21,929 nt of DNA from an uncultured Prevotella sp. (GCA_934203355.1 CAKPZC010000035.1:1-21929); one strand, 5' to 3'. Positions 7,172 through 15,500 are shown, counted from the first letter of the stretch. The notes: generated from the sequence alone by a model not told the origin. Numbers and translations: made by a program.

Positions 7172-8518
7172 ATGAAACTTGATTTGCTGACAGCCATTTC
7201 ACCAATCGACGGCCGTTACAGAGGAAAGACGGAGCCACTTGCCGACTACTTTTCTGAGTATGCACTCATACGCTACAGAGTGCGCGTGGAAATAGAGTAT
7301 TTCATCACTCTCTGCGAGTTGCCCTTGCCACAACTTAAGGATTTCGACCATTCATTGTTCGAAACCCTGCGCAACATCTACCGCAACTTCAACGAAGAGA
7401 GCGCACAGCGCGTGAAGGACATCGAGAAGGTGACCAACCACGACGTGAAGGCAGTTGAATACTTCATCAAAGAGGAGTTCGACAAAATCGGTGGCCTCGA
7501 CGACTACAAGGAGTTCATCCACTTCGGACTCACCTCGCAGGACATCAACAACACAAGTGTGCCCCTCTCAATAAAAGAGGCTCTTGAAAACACATACTAC
7601 CCACTCATCGAAGAACTCATAGCACAGTTGCAGCAGTATGCCGACGAATGGAAAGACGTGCCCATGCTCGCCAAGACACACGGACAGCCCGCATCTCCTA
7701 CTCGCCTTGGCAAGGAAATCATGGTGTTCGTTTACCGATTGACAGAACAACTGTCGCAACTCAAGGCTTGCAAGTTCACAGCCAAGTTCGGCGGTGCCAC
7801 CGGCAACTACAATGCCCACCACGTGGCTTATCCCGAATACGACTGGAAAGCATTCGGCAACCGCTTCGTAAGCGAGAAACTCGGCTTAGAGCGCGAACAG
7901 TTCACAACACAAATTAGCAACTACGACTGTCTCGGAAGCGTGTTCGACGCAATGCGCCGCATCAACACCATCATCATCGACCTCGACCGCGACTTCTGGA
8001 TGTATATCTCAATGGACTACTTCAAGCAGAAAATCAAGGCAGGCGAGGTTGGATCATCGGCAATGCCGCACAAGGTAAACCCCATCGACTTCGAGAACTC
8101 TGAAGGCAACCTTGGCATAGCCAACGCCGTACTGCAGTTCCTCGCTATGAAACTACCAGTAAGCCGCTTGCAGCGCGACCTCACCGACTCAACAGTACTG
8201 CGCAACGTAGGCGTGCCCTTCGGACACGGAATGATAGCCATGCAGAGCACACTCAAGGGACTGCGCAAACTCATCCTCCACGAAGATACTATTGCCGAAG
8301 ATCTCAACAACACATGGGCTGTTGTGGCAGAGGCAATACAGACAATTCTGCGCCGCGAGGCCTACCCGCACCCATACGAGGCACTGAAGGCGCTCACACG
8401 CACCAACAAGAAGATGACCGAGGAGACAATCCACGAGTTCATCCAGACCCTCAATGTGAGCGACGCCGTAAAGGCAGAACTTATGGCAATCACTCCCTAC
8501 AACTACACTGGTATCTAA
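7172..8518 (+). CDS. purB: Adenylosuccinate lyase
   Basis: A 448-residue member of the fumarase/aspartase superfamily, close in length to the E. coli type (about 456). It acts twice in purine synthesis, releasing fumarate from SAICAR and from adenylosuccinate. The N-terminus LTAISPIDGRYRGKT is typical of this subgroup. Seen motifs are NHDVKAVEYF (89-98), HFGLTSQDINNT (117-128), KTHGQPASPT with the catalytic His170 (168-177), and the superfamily signature GEVGSSAMPHKVNPIDFENSEG from residue 291, with the catalytic serine near 295. It appears to be transcribed alone from the promoter at 7130. No purine-pathway neighbour is in the window. Confidence 0.97.
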   Translation: MKLDLLTAISPIDGRYRGKTEPLADYFSEYALIRYRVRVEIEYFITLCELPLPQLKDFDHSLFETLRNIYRNFNEESAQRVKDIEKVTNHDVKAVEYFIKEEFDKIGGLDDYKEFIHFGLTSQDINNTSVPLSIKEALENTYYPLIEELIAQLQQYADEWKDVPMLAKTHGQPASPTRLGKEIMVFVYRLTEQLSQLKACKFTAKFGGATGNYNAHHVAYPEYDWKAFGNRFVSEKLGLEREQFTTQISNYDCLGSVFDAMRRINTIIIDLDRDFWMYISMDYFKQKIKAGEVGSSAMPHKVNPIDFENSEGNLGIANAVLQFLAMKLPVSRLQRDLTDSTVLRNVGVPFGHGMIAMQSTLKGLRKLILHEDTIAEDLNNTWAVVAEAIQTILRREAYPHPYEALKALTRTNKKMTEETIHEFIQTLNVSDAVKAELMAITPYNYTGI

Positions 8519-8602
8519 ACAGCATCAAGGGAACAAAAAAAAACAAAAGTTAAAGGATGTTTGGACTTCGACCGAAGTTGACAGAATTTATCAGAATAAA
8601 GA

Positions 8603-8620
8603 GCGGGCAACACTGCCCGC
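8603..8620. other. GC-rich hairpin in the purB-rluB spacer
   Basis: A perfect 7-base stem, GCGGGCA (8603-8609) and TGCCCGC (8614-8620), has a 4-base loop and is not followed by a T tract. A second short palindrome, ACTTCG/CGAAGT, lies at 8565-8578. Neither is a textbook terminator. They may end purB transcription or lie in the rluB leader; nothing else is seen in spacer 8519-8742. Confidence 0.4.
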
Positions 8621-8742
8621 ACAATTGAACAATAGTAATAGTATAACAATTTATTAAGAACAGAAGTGCATCTATCAATTCCAAAACACAAGGAAGAAAA
8701 TGGGTGTCACTTGCCGTGAGGCGACAAAAAAATTACAAGATT

Positions 8743-10278
8743 ATGGATTCAGAATTGGAAAAGAACCAGGAGCAGAAAGCAGCGGATCAAACTACAGGCA
8801 ATAGCGAGAGCTACGGCCGTCCCGCAGGAAATTATCAAAGAGAGTATCGCAGTGTGACGGGACGCCGTCCGCGCATCCACACACAGCGTCCCTACAACAA
8901 CGACCGCTCGGCACAGAATGGCAGCGACGACAACGGATTCCGTCCTGAGGGATTCGGCTCAAGTCTCGGCTCGTCGAACGGTGGATACCAGCCACGCCAA
9001 CAGGGCTATCGTCCACGCTACAACCAAGGCGACAACCAGCAGGGCGGCTATCAGCCACGCCAGCAAGGCTACCGTCCGCGCTACAACCAGGGCGACGGCG
9101 AGCAGCAAAGCGGCTACCAGCAGCGCGGTGGTTACCAGCAGCGCGGAGGTTATCAGCAGCGCGGTGGATACCAGCAGCGTCCGCAGCAGAACTATCGTCC
9201 ACGCTACAACCAGCAGCCAACAGCCGACAGCGAACAGCAGCCAACAACCGATCAGCAGTCGACAACTGGCTACCAGCAGGGTGGATACCAGCCACGCCAG
9301 CAGGGCGGATATCAGCAGCGCGGTGGATACGGACAGCAGGGCGGCTACAACCGTGGCGGCTACCAGCAACGCGGAGGCTACCAGCAGCGCGGTGGCTACA
9401 ACAACCGTGGCGGCTACGGACAGCAGCACGGCGGCTACAACCGTGGCGGCTATGGACAGCAGGGTGGCTATCAGCGTCAGCATACTCCCGGTTATGATCC
9501 AAACGCTAAATACAGCATGAAAAAGCGCATCGAGTACAAGGAAGAGAACATCGACCCGAACGAGCCGATTCGTCTCAACAAGTTCCTTGCCAACGCAGGC
9601 ATATGCTCGCGCCGTGAGGCCGACGCGTTCATCCAGGCTGGCGTTGTGTCGGTCAACGGCGAGGTTGTTACCGAACTCGGAACAAAGATTAAGCGCACCG
9701 ACGAGATTAAGTTCCACGACCAGCCCGTAAACCTTGAGAAGAAGGTATACGTATTGCTCAACAAGCCTAAGGACTGCGTGACCACAAGCGACGACCCACA
9801 GCAGCGCAAGACTGTTATGGACCTCGTGAAGAATGTGTGTCCGGAGCGCATCTACCCCGTAGGTCGACTCGACCGCAACACAACTGGCGTGCTTCTTCTT
9901 ACCAACGACGGCGACCTGGCTTCTAAGCTCACTCACCCGAAGTTCCTCAAGAAGAAGGTCTACCACGTGTATCTCGACAAGAACGTGACAGCTCACGACC
10001 TTCAGCAGATTGCCGACGGCATTGAACTCGAGGACGGCGAGGTGCACGCCGATGCCATAGAGTATGCAAGCGACACCGACAAGAGCCAGGTGGGCATTGA
10101 AATCCACAGTGGCAAAAACCGCATCGTGCGCCGCATATTCGAACACCTCGGCTACCGCGTTGTTAAGCTCGACCGCGTGCAGTTTGCCGGTCTTACAAAG
10201 AAGAACCTTCGCCGTGGCGACTGGCGCTTCCTCAGCGAGAAGGAAGTGGAAATGTTGCGCATGGGAGCGTTTGAATAA
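8743..10278 (+). CDS. rluB: rRNA pseudouridine synthase (RluB/RsuA family) with long RGG/Q-rich N-terminus
   Basis: I chose the ATG at 8743 (511 residues); an in-frame GTG at 8704 would add 13 residues that look non-coding. Residues 1-~80 are polar, and 80-249 are a low-complexity Q/G/R/Y tract with nine RGG triplets and repeated GGYQQR and PRQQGYRPRYNQGD units. The S4 RNA-binding domain follows (IRLNKFLANAGICSRREADA, from 276). The synthase domain has GRLDRNTTGVLLLTNDGDLA with catalytic Asp377, then KNRIVRRIFEHLGY at 458-471. It isomerises a uridine in rRNA. Whether the target is the RluB site in 23S or the RsuA site in 16S cannot be decided from sequence; rluB is the usual annotation. Plain RluB/RsuA proteins are 230-300 residues, so the extension roughly doubles it. 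Confidence 0.9.
   Translation: MDSELEKNQEQKAADQTTGNSESYGRPAGNYQREYRSVTGRRPRIHTQRPYNNDRSAQNGSDDNGFRPEGFGSSLGSSNGGYQPRQQGYRPRYNQGDNQQGGYQPRQQGYRPRYNQGDGEQQSGYQQRGGYQQRGGYQQRGGYQQRPQQNYRPRYNQQPTADSEQQPTTDQQSTTGYQQGGYQPRQQGGYQQRGGYGQQGGYNRGGYQQRGGYQQRGGYNNRGGYGQQHGGYNRGGYGQQGGYQRQHTPGYDPNAKYSMKKRIEYKEENIDPNEPIRLNKFLANAGICSRREADAFIQAGVVSVNGEVVTELGTKIKRTDEIKFHDQPVNLEKKVYVLLNKPKDCVTTSDDPQQRKTVMDLVKNVCPERIYPVGRLDRNTTGVLLLTNDGDLASKLTHPKFLKKKVYHVYLDKNVTAHDLQQIADGIELEDGEVHADAIEYASDTDKSQVGIEIHSGKNRIVRRIFEHLGYRVVKLDRVQFAGLTKKNLRRGDWRFLSEKEVEMLRMGAFE
8980..9489 (+). repeat. In-frame tandem repeats encoding the RGG/Q-rich region
   Basis: Two copies of a ~16-codon unit (PRQQGYRPRYNQGD) lie at the 5' side, followed by many 18-base GGYQQR codon units such as GGCTACCAGCAGCGCGGT, with synonymous changes between copies. 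Such repeats can vary in copy number without breaking the frame. The same repetition creates long false open frames on the other strand. Confidence 0.85.
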
Positions 10279-10354
10279 TGTTTAATTGGTAATGTTTAAT
10301 GTTTAGTTGTCATATATGCCATAAAGATGGCAAGACAATTAAACATTAAACATT
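10279..10354. repeat. Inverted 7-nt repeat element after rluB
   Basis: The array starts at the first base after the rluB stop codon with TGTTTAA units (10279-10285, 10293-10299, and TGTTTAG 10300-10306). The opposite side carries TTAAACA units (10339-10345, 10346-10352). Arms 10291-10311 and 10334-10354 pair over 21 bases with a single G-T wobble. The loop contains a small hairpin, TGCCA/TGGCA. There is no T tract, so it is not an ordinary terminator, although it could stop transcription. It shares its plan with the elements at 13232 and 21046. Confidence 0.8.
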
Positions 10355-10412
10355 TCTCATTAAGAAACAGTCAATAATTAAACATTAATAATTTCACATC
10401 ACATTATATATA

Positions 10413-11840
10413 ATGGAAACACTTAAGAGAACCAAAGTCGTTGACGCTCTTAGCTGCACCGACTTCGGAAGCAAAATCAACGTGAAGGGTTGGGTGCGCA
10501 CTCACCGCAGTTCAAAAGCTGTAGACTTCATCGCGCTCAACGACGGTTCGACTATCAAGAACATACAGATTGTGGTTGACCCGGCTAAGTTCGATGCCGA
10601 GATGCTCAAGCAGATCACCACCGGCGCTTGTATCAGTGCCGTAGGTACTCTCGTGGAGAGCCAGGGCAAAGGACAGACATCCGAAATACAGTGCGACTCG
10701 CTCGAGATTTATGGTCTGTGCGGCAGCGACTATCCCATGCAGAAGAAGGGACAGACATTCGAGTACATGCGCCAGTATGCCCACCTGCGTCTGCGCACCA
10801 ACACATTTGGAGCCATCATGCGCATACGCCACAACATGGCGATGGCAATACACACATATTTCCATGAGCACGGCTACTTCTACTTCAACACTCCGCTCAT
10901 CACCGCAAGCGACTGCGAGGGTGCTGGACAGATGTTCCAGGTGACAACCAAGAACCTCTACAACCTTAAGAAGAACGACGACGGCAAAATAGACTACTCC
11001 GACGACTTCTTCGGCAAACAGACATCGCTCACTGTGTCGGGACAGCTTGAGGGCGAGCTTGGTGCCACTGCTCTTGGCGCCATCTACACATTCGGTCCTA
11101 CATTCCGTGCAGAGAACTCCAACACTCCGCGCCACTTGGCAGAGTTCTGGATGGTGGAACCTGAAGTGGCATTCCTCGACCTCGCTGGACTCATGGACCT
11201 TGAGGAGGACTTCATCAAGTTCTGCATACGCTGGGCATTGGACCACTGTAAGGACGACCTCGAATTCCTCAACAAAATGATTGACAAGGGCTTGATAGAG
11301 CGTCTTAAGGGTGTGCTCAACTCCGAATTTGTCCATCTGCCCTACACCGAAGGCATCCGCATCCTTCAGGAGGCAATCCAGAACGGCAAGAAGTTTGAAT
11401 TCCCATGCGAGTGGGGCGACGACCTCGCTTCAGAGCACGAACGTTTCCTCGTTGAGGAATACTTCAAGAAGCCAGTTATCATGACCAACTACCCGAAGGC
11501 AATCAAGGCATTCTACATGAAAATTGATGCCGAGGAGTCGGGATTCGGAGGCAAGAGCGGAGCTACAGTTCAGGGCACCGACGTTCTATTCCCGCAGATT
11601 GGCGAGATTATCGGCGGTTCGGTACGTGAGGAGAGCTACGACAAACTTATGAACGAGATTGAAGAGCGCAACATCCCAATGAAGGACATGAACTGGTATC
11701 TCGACACACGCAAGTATGGCTCATGCCCACACGCAGGATTCGGTCTCGGTTTCGAGCGTCTCATCCTCTTCGTAACAGGCATGCAGAACATACGCGACGT
11801 GATTCCTTTCCCACGCACACCAAAGTCAGCAGAGTTCTAA
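10413..11840 (+). CDS. asnS: Asparaginyl-tRNA synthetase
   Basis: A 475-residue class II (subclass IIb) synthetase that charges tRNA-Asn. The N-terminal OB-fold anticodon-binding domain covers about residues 20-105 ([20 protein letters not shown]). The catalytic domain starts near 120 with [18 protein letters not shown]. Class II motif 2 is [20 protein letters not shown] (231-250); the ending AEFWMVEPE is the asparagine-type form rather than AspRS. Motif 3 is [15 protein letters not shown] (442-456). The last residues, [15 protein letters not shown], are the usual AsnRS ending. The start at 10413 fits the expected length. It appears to be a single-gene unit between the repeat spacer and a strong terminator. 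Confidence 0.97.
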   Translation: METLKRTKVVDALSCTDFGSKINVKGWVRTHRSSKAVDFIALNDGSTIKNIQIVVDPAKFDAEMLKQITTGACISAVGTLVESQGKGQTSEIQCDSLEIYGLCGSDYPMQKKGQTFEYMRQYAHLRLRTNTFGAIMRIRHNMAMAIHTYFHEHGYFYFNTPLITASDCEGAGQMFQVTTKNLYNLKKNDDGKIDYSDDFFGKQTSLTVSGQLEGELGATALGAIYTFGPTFRAENSNTPRHLAEFWMVEPEVAFLDLAGLMDLEEDFIKFCIRWALDHCKDDLEFLNKMIDKGLIERLKGVLNSEFVHLPYTEGIRILQEAIQNGKKFEFPCEWGDDLASEHERFLVEEYFKKPVIMTNYPKAIKAFYMKIDAEESGFGGKSGATVQGTDVLFPQIGEIIGGSVREESYDKLMNEIEERNIPMKDMNWYLDTRKYGSCPHAGFGLGFERLILFVTGMQNIRDVIPFPRTPKSAEF

Positions 11841-11886
11841 ACAAACCCACGCAACTCGCATTCATACACATTATATTATAATATTG

Positions 11887-11922
11887 GAGGCTATGGCAAG
11901 AACACCATAGCCTCTTTTTTTT
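11887..11922 (+). terminator. Rho-independent terminator after asnS
   Basis: GAGGCTATGG (11887-11896) pairs perfectly with CCATAGCCTC (11905-11914) across an 8-base loop and is followed by eight T (11915-11922). Confidence 0.93.
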
Positions 11923-12095
11923 GTATTAACTATTATTAATACGACTCAATTTATTAGGACACTGATGAATAATAAAAGAGCCCTAACGACTTCAAAAATC
12001 GAGTAAAGGGATGGAATATTACTGTTTTATGGTTAAATAACATTAAATAATCGGCATAGACAGACTGCAAATTCTCATGTATTATAGAAAATGTG
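11923..12095. other. A/T-rich spacer between asnS terminator and rplM promoter
   Basis: I see no gene, RNA or repeat in this A/T-rich stretch. It presumably holds upstream promoter sequence for the ribosomal operon. No clear TTTG -33 box is present at the right distance from 12096. Confidence 0.5.
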
Positions 12096-12103
12096 TAATT
12101 TTG
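12096..12103 (+). promoter_or_regulatory. Promoter -7 element for the rplM operon
   Basis: TAATTTTG matches TAnnTTTG. Transcription from about 12110 would give an untranslated leader of roughly 140 bases, long enough for the structured element at 12138-12206. Confidence 0.6.
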
Positions 12104-12116
12104 CAGACCGATTATC

Positions 12117-12206
12117 GGGGATACACTTAGAGTCCCCTGCACGAAGGTGTTAATAGCGGCAGCTAAAGAAAAGGCCAGGCGTCGTGGTTAGTGAATCGTT
12201 CGTGCA
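12117..12206 (+). promoter_or_regulatory. Structured leader upstream of rplM, possible ribosomal-protein autoregulation site
   Basis: A small hairpin, GGGGA (12117-12121) with TCCCC (12133-12137), is followed at once by a long-range 8-base stem. That stem is TGCACGAA (12138-12145) with TTCGTGCA (12199-12206), enclosing 53 bases that include GGCAGC and GGCCAGGC stretches able to fold further. It ends 44 bases before the rplM start. Leaders of uL13 operons in other bacteria bind the ribosomal protein to repress the operon, so that role is plausible here, but I cannot match a known family by eye. Confidence 0.5.
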
Positions 12207-12250
12207 AAAATAAAAGAAATGTTTTTTAGTAGTAATTTTTAAATTTAACA

Positions 12251-12712
12251 ATGAACACTTTAAGTTACAAGACTATTTCCGTAAACAAGGAAACAGCTAA
12301 GAAGGAGTGGGTGGTTATTGATGCCACAGACCAGGTTGTAGGTCGTCTCTGCTCTAAAGTAGCAAAATTAATCCGCGGAAAGTACAAGCCAAGCTTCACA
12401 CCTCACGTAGACTGTGGAGACAATGTAATCATCATCAACGCTGCCAAGGCAGTTTTCACAGGCAAGAAGGAAACTGACAAGGTTTACACACGTTATACTG
12501 GCTATCCTGGTGGACAGCGCTTCAACACTCCGGCAGAGCTCCGCAAGCGTCCGGACGGCATGGACAAGATCATCCGTCACGCTGTAAAGGGTATGCTCCC
12601 GAAGGGCCCGCTTGGTCGTCGTCTTCTCGACAACCTCTACATCTATGATGGAACAGAGCACAAGCACGAGGCACAGCAGCCGAAGGCTATCGATATTAAC
12701 CAGTACAAATAA
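12251..12712 (+). CDS. rplM: 50S ribosomal protein uL13
   Basis: A 153-residue ribosomal protein, an early-assembly component of the large subunit that binds 23S rRNA. Core motifs are WVVIDATDQVVGRLCSKVAKLIRGK (residues ~20-44), the RNA-binding YTRYTGYPGGQR (~83-94) and IIRHAVKGMLPKGPLGRR (~107-124). The length is near the family's 140-155. It leads the conserved order rplM-rpsI-rpsB-tsf and overlaps neither neighbour; rpsI starts 10 bases after its stop. The leader upstream may control it. Confidence 0.98.
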   Translation: MNTLSYKTISVNKETAKKEWVVIDATDQVVGRLCSKVAKLIRGKYKPSFTPHVDCGDNVIIINAAKAVFTGKKETDKVYTRYTGYPGGQRFNTPAELRKRPDGMDKIIRHAVKGMLPKGPLGRRLLDNLYIYDGTEHKHEAQQPKAIDINQYK

Positions 12713-12722
12713 AGCATAGAAG

Positions 12723-13109
12723 ATGGAAATGATTAATGCAATTGGTCGCCGCAAGAGTGCCGTAGCTCGTGTATATCTCACAGAGGGCACTGGTAAGATC
12801 ACTATCAACAAAGTAGAACTCGCTAAGTACTTCCCATCAGCAATCCTGCAGTATGTTGTTAAGCAGCCGCTGCTTTTGCTTGATGTGGCAGAGAAATATG
12901 ATATCAAGGTAAATCTCGACGGTGGCGGCTTCACAGGCCAGAGCCAGGCTCTTCGCCTCGCTATTGCACGCGCACTCGTTAAGATCGACGCTGAGGACAA
13001 GAAGACTCTCAAGGCTCAGGGCTTCCTTACACGTGACGCCCGTGAGGTTGAGCGTAAGAAGCCAGGTCAGCCGAAGGCACGCCGTCGCTTCCAGTTCAGC
13101 AAGCGTTAA
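12723..13109 (+). CDS. rpsI: 30S ribosomal protein uS9
   Basis: A 128-residue small-subunit protein of standard length. It shows the family pattern: INAIGRRKSAVARVYLTEGTG at the N-terminus, GGGFTGQSQALRLAIARALV in the middle and the very basic tail KKPGQPKARRRFQFSKR. The tail's final S-K-R reaches the P-site tRNA in the ribosome. It starts 10 bases after rplM and is surely co-transcribed with it. A 341-base spacer follows before rpsB, unusual for this cluster, and contains a repeat element. Confidence 0.98.
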   Translation: MEMINAIGRRKSAVARVYLTEGTGKITINKVELAKYFPSAILQYVVKQPLLLLDVAEKYDIKVNLDGGGFTGQSQALRLAIARALVKIDAEDKKTLKAQGFLTRDAREVERKKPGQPKARRRFQFSKR

Positions 13110-13231
13110 AATTTGGACGATGGCTTATACACCATTTATTATATATGGCTTGTGCCAATTTATATATGTGTGGGTATGCCAAACTCCGAAGTTTAGTATC
13201 CAAACTCGTGAGACCGAATACGAATTAGAAC

Positions 13232-13386
13232 TTTTGAATTTTGAATTAGGATTCAGAGTTTTGAACTGAAGATTTTTGAATTGTGAGTTTAATCTCTACA
13301 ATCAAAATCATCATTCAAAATTGAACAATTCAACATCGGCGCAGCCGACAATTCTAAATTCAACACTCAACATTCAACATTAAACA
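13232..13386. repeat. Inverted 7-nt repeat element in the rpsI-rpsB spacer
   Basis: The left side has TTTTGAA units (13232-13238, 13239-13245, and further degenerate copies to about 13283). The right side has TTCAACA (13329-13335), then TTCAACA, CTCAACA, TTCAACA, TTAAACA without gaps (13359... in order 13359-13365, 13366-13372, 13373-13379, 13380-13386). A hairpin TCGGC-GCA-GCCGA lies at 13336-13348 between the right-side copies. The rest of the 341-base spacer (13110-13231, 13387-13450) shows nothing I recognise. Confidence 0.75.
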
Positions 13387-13450
13387 TTCGTTACTCTCGG
13401 GCTGGTTCAATTCAACTCAAAGGAAAGTAAACAAATTAACAAACAAAGAA

Positions 13451-14227
13451 ATGTCAAGAACTAATTTTGACCAGTTGTTAGAGGCAGGCTGTCACTTTGG
13501 CCACCTCCGTCGTAAGTGGAATCCCGCAATGGCTCCTTATATCTTCATGGAGCGCAACGGCATTCATATCATTGATTTGCACAAGACCGTAGCCAAGGTT
13601 GACGAGGCTGCAGAGGCTTTGAAGCAGATCGCAAAGTCAGGCAAGAAGATCCTGTTCGTCGCTACTAAAAAACAGGCTAAGGACATCGTTGCTGAGAAGG
13701 CAGCGAGCGTAAACATGCCTTACGTTATCGAGCGTTGGCCGGGCGGTATGCTCACCAACTTCCCGACAATCCGCAAGGCTGTGAAGAAAATGGCGAACAT
13801 CGACAAGCTGATGAACGACGGTACATTCTCAAAGCTCTCTAAGCGTGAGCTTTTGCAGGTGACACGTCAGCGCGCTAAGCTGGAGAAGAACCTCGGTTCT
13901 ATCGCCGACTTGACTCGCCTTCCGAGCGCTTTGTTCGTTATCGACGTGATGAAGGAGAACATCGCAGTGAAGGAGGCTAACCGCCTCGGTATCCCTGTGT
14001 TTGCTATGGTCGACACAAACTCTGACCCACGCAACATCGACTACATCATCCCGGCTAACGACGACGCTAAGGATTCTATCGACGTAGTTCTCTCTGCTTG
14101 CTGCGGTGCTATCGCAGAAGGTCTTGAGGAGCGCAAGGTAGAGAAGGCTGACGAGAAGGCTGCCGCTGAGCAGAAGGAGGGCAAGGCTCCCCGCAAGGCT
14201 CGCAAGGAAGAGGCTGCTGCCGAGTAA
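13451..14227 (+). CDS. rpsB: 30S ribosomal protein uS2
   Basis: A 258-residue small-subunit protein. The start SRTNFDQLLEAGCHFGHLRRKWNPAMAPYIF and the later VIERWPGGMLTNFPTIRKAV and GIPVFAMVDTNSDPRNIDYIIPANDD are diagnostic of uS2. About 35 residues at the C-terminus (after GLEERKVEK) are Lys/Glu/Ala-rich and probably disordered, a common lineage-specific tail. The gene is separated from rpsI by a repeat spacer and from tsf by a terminator-like hairpin, so the cluster may be read as more than one unit. Confidence 0.98.
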   Translation: MSRTNFDQLLEAGCHFGHLRRKWNPAMAPYIFMERNGIHIIDLHKTVAKVDEAAEALKQIAKSGKKILFVATKKQAKDIVAEKAASVNMPYVIERWPGGMLTNFPTIRKAVKKMANIDKLMNDGTFSKLSKRELLQVTRQRAKLEKNLGSIADLTRLPSALFVIDVMKENIAVKEANRLGIPVFAMVDTNSDPRNIDYIIPANDDAKDSIDVVLSACCGAIAEGLEERKVEKADEKAAAEQKEGKAPRKARKEEAAAE

Positions 14228-14246
14228 TTTTTCGCAACAACATAAG

Positions 14247-14287
14247 ATCGGGAATTCTTTATCAGGAATGGAGAATTTCCGATTTTT
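14247..14287 (+). terminator. Terminator or attenuator between rpsB and tsf
   Basis: ATCGGGAATTCT (14247-14258) pairs with AGAATTTCCGAT (14272-14283) over 12 bases with one G-T wobble; the loop is 13 bases and TTTT follows (to 14287). Placed 20 bases after the rpsB stop and 89 before tsf, it may reduce rather than abolish read-through into tsf. Confidence 0.7.
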
Positions 14288-14375
14288 GGGTTAATGCCCA
14301 ATGGGTTTGATGGCCCTATAATAAATCTCAACAGTCAATTAATCATTAACAATTTATAAATAATAATTTAAGACA

Positions 14376-15371
14376 ATGGCTATTTCAATTGAAGATATCA
14401 AGAAGCTTCGCGCCATGACTGGTGCAGGTCTTGCTGACGTTAAGAAGGCCCTCACTGAGGCTGAGGGTGATTTCGATAAGGCTAAGGAGTTGCTCCGTGA
14501 GCGTGGACTCGCTATCGCTGCTAAGCGTTCTGACCGTGAGACATCTAACGGTTGCGTGCTCGTTAAGAAGGTGGGCACTTTCGCTGCTATGATTGCCTTG
14601 AAGTGTGAGACCGACTTCGTTGCCAACGGTGCCGACTTCATCCAGTTGACACAGGACATCCTCGACGCTGCTATCGCTGCTAAGGCTCAGACTCTCGACG
14701 AGGTTAAGGCTTTGAAGCTTGGTGAGGCCGACGTTCAGGCTGCTGTTACACAGCGTTCTGGTATCACTGGCGAGAAGATGGAGCTTGACGGCTACAACGT
14801 GCTCGAGGGCGAGAACATTGAGGTTTACGACCACATGAAGAAGCACACTCTCTGCACAATGGTACAGCTCAACCAGAACAACGAGGACGCTGGTCACAAG
14901 ATTGCTATGCAGGTGGCTGCCATGAAGCCTATCGCTCTCGACGAGGCTTCTGTACCCGAGGCTGTTAAGGAAGAGGAGTACAAGGTTGCTGTTCAGAAGA
15001 CTAAGGACGAGCAGATTGAGAAGGCTGTAGAGGTAGCTGTAAAGAAGGCTGGCTTGAACCCCAACCACTTCGACTCTGAGGACCACATCGAGTCTAACCA
15101 GGGCAAGGGCTGGATCACAGCTGAGGACGTTGCTAAGTTCCGCGAGATCAAGGAGACTGTTTCTGCCGAGAAGGCTGCCAACCTCAACGAGAACATGATT
15201 CAGAACATTGCTAAGGGTCGTGTTGGCAAGTTCCTCAAGGAGAACTGCCTCGTTTGCCAGGAGTTCCAGTTCGGCGACGGCGACAAGCAGAGCGTTGCCG
15301 ACTTCCTCAAGAAGCAGGATAAGGATTTGAAGATTGTTGCTTACAAGCGCTTCACTCTTTCTGCTGAGTAA
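14376..15371 (+). CDS. tsf: Translation elongation factor Ts
   Basis: A 331-residue nucleotide-exchange factor that regenerates EF-Tu-GTP in the cytoplasm. The N-terminal UBA-like domain reads IKKLRAMTGAGLADVKKAL (residues 8-26) and is followed by the EF-Tu contact CETDFVANGADF (77-88). The protein is about 50 residues longer than E. coli EF-Ts (283); the extra length appears to lie in the middle and C-terminal half, e.g. the charged segment ~180-230, as I recall for Bacteroidetes homologues. The ending ends LSAE. It follows rpsB, the classic partner, with a hairpin between, and is closed by a strong terminator. Confidence 0.97.
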   Translation: MAISIEDIKKLRAMTGAGLADVKKALTEAEGDFDKAKELLRERGLAIAAKRSDRETSNGCVLVKKVGTFAAMIALKCETDFVANGADFIQLTQDILDAAIAAKAQTLDEVKALKLGEADVQAAVTQRSGITGEKMELDGYNVLEGENIEVYDHMKKHTLCTMVQLNQNNEDAGHKIAMQVAAMKPIALDEASVPEAVKEEEYKVAVQKTKDEQIEKAVEVAVKKAGLNPNHFDSEDHIESNQGKGWITAEDVAKFREIKETVSAEKAANLNENMIQNIAKGRVGKFLKENCLVCQEFQFGDGDKQSVADFLKKQDKDLKIVAYKRFTLSAE

Positions 15372-15406
15372 TTAGAGAAATCAAAATTACGCATAATTTT
15401 ATTCAT

Positions 15407-15448
15407 GGGAGTTGCAAAGAGTGAATGCTCTTTAGCGACTCCCTTTTT
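15407..15448 (+). terminator. Rho-independent terminator after tsf
   Basis: GGGAGTTGC (15407-15415) pairs with GCGACTCCC (15435-15443) with one wobble, with an inner AGAG/CTCT stem, then TTTTT at 15444-15448. Confidence 0.88.
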
Positions 15449-15500
15449 GTTTAATGTGGTGTCGAGCAGACAGCTACTCCTACAGCGAGCTGGCATTCAA

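Noticed and set aside
8704..8742. Upstream GTG start extending rluB by 13 residues
   Set aside because: The ATG at 8743 gives a normal start (MDSELEKNQEQ); the extra 13 residues (MSLAVRRQKNYKI) look like untranslated sequence.
8792..10146. Long minus-strand open frames (236 and 395 residues) opposite rluB
   Set aside because: They mirror the tandem repeat of the plus-strand gene and have unnatural Ala/Val/Leu- or Arg/His-rich composition.
10512..11336. 274-residue minus-strand frame opposite asnS
   Set aside because: Shadow of a conserved synthetase gene; no start context, motif or promoter.
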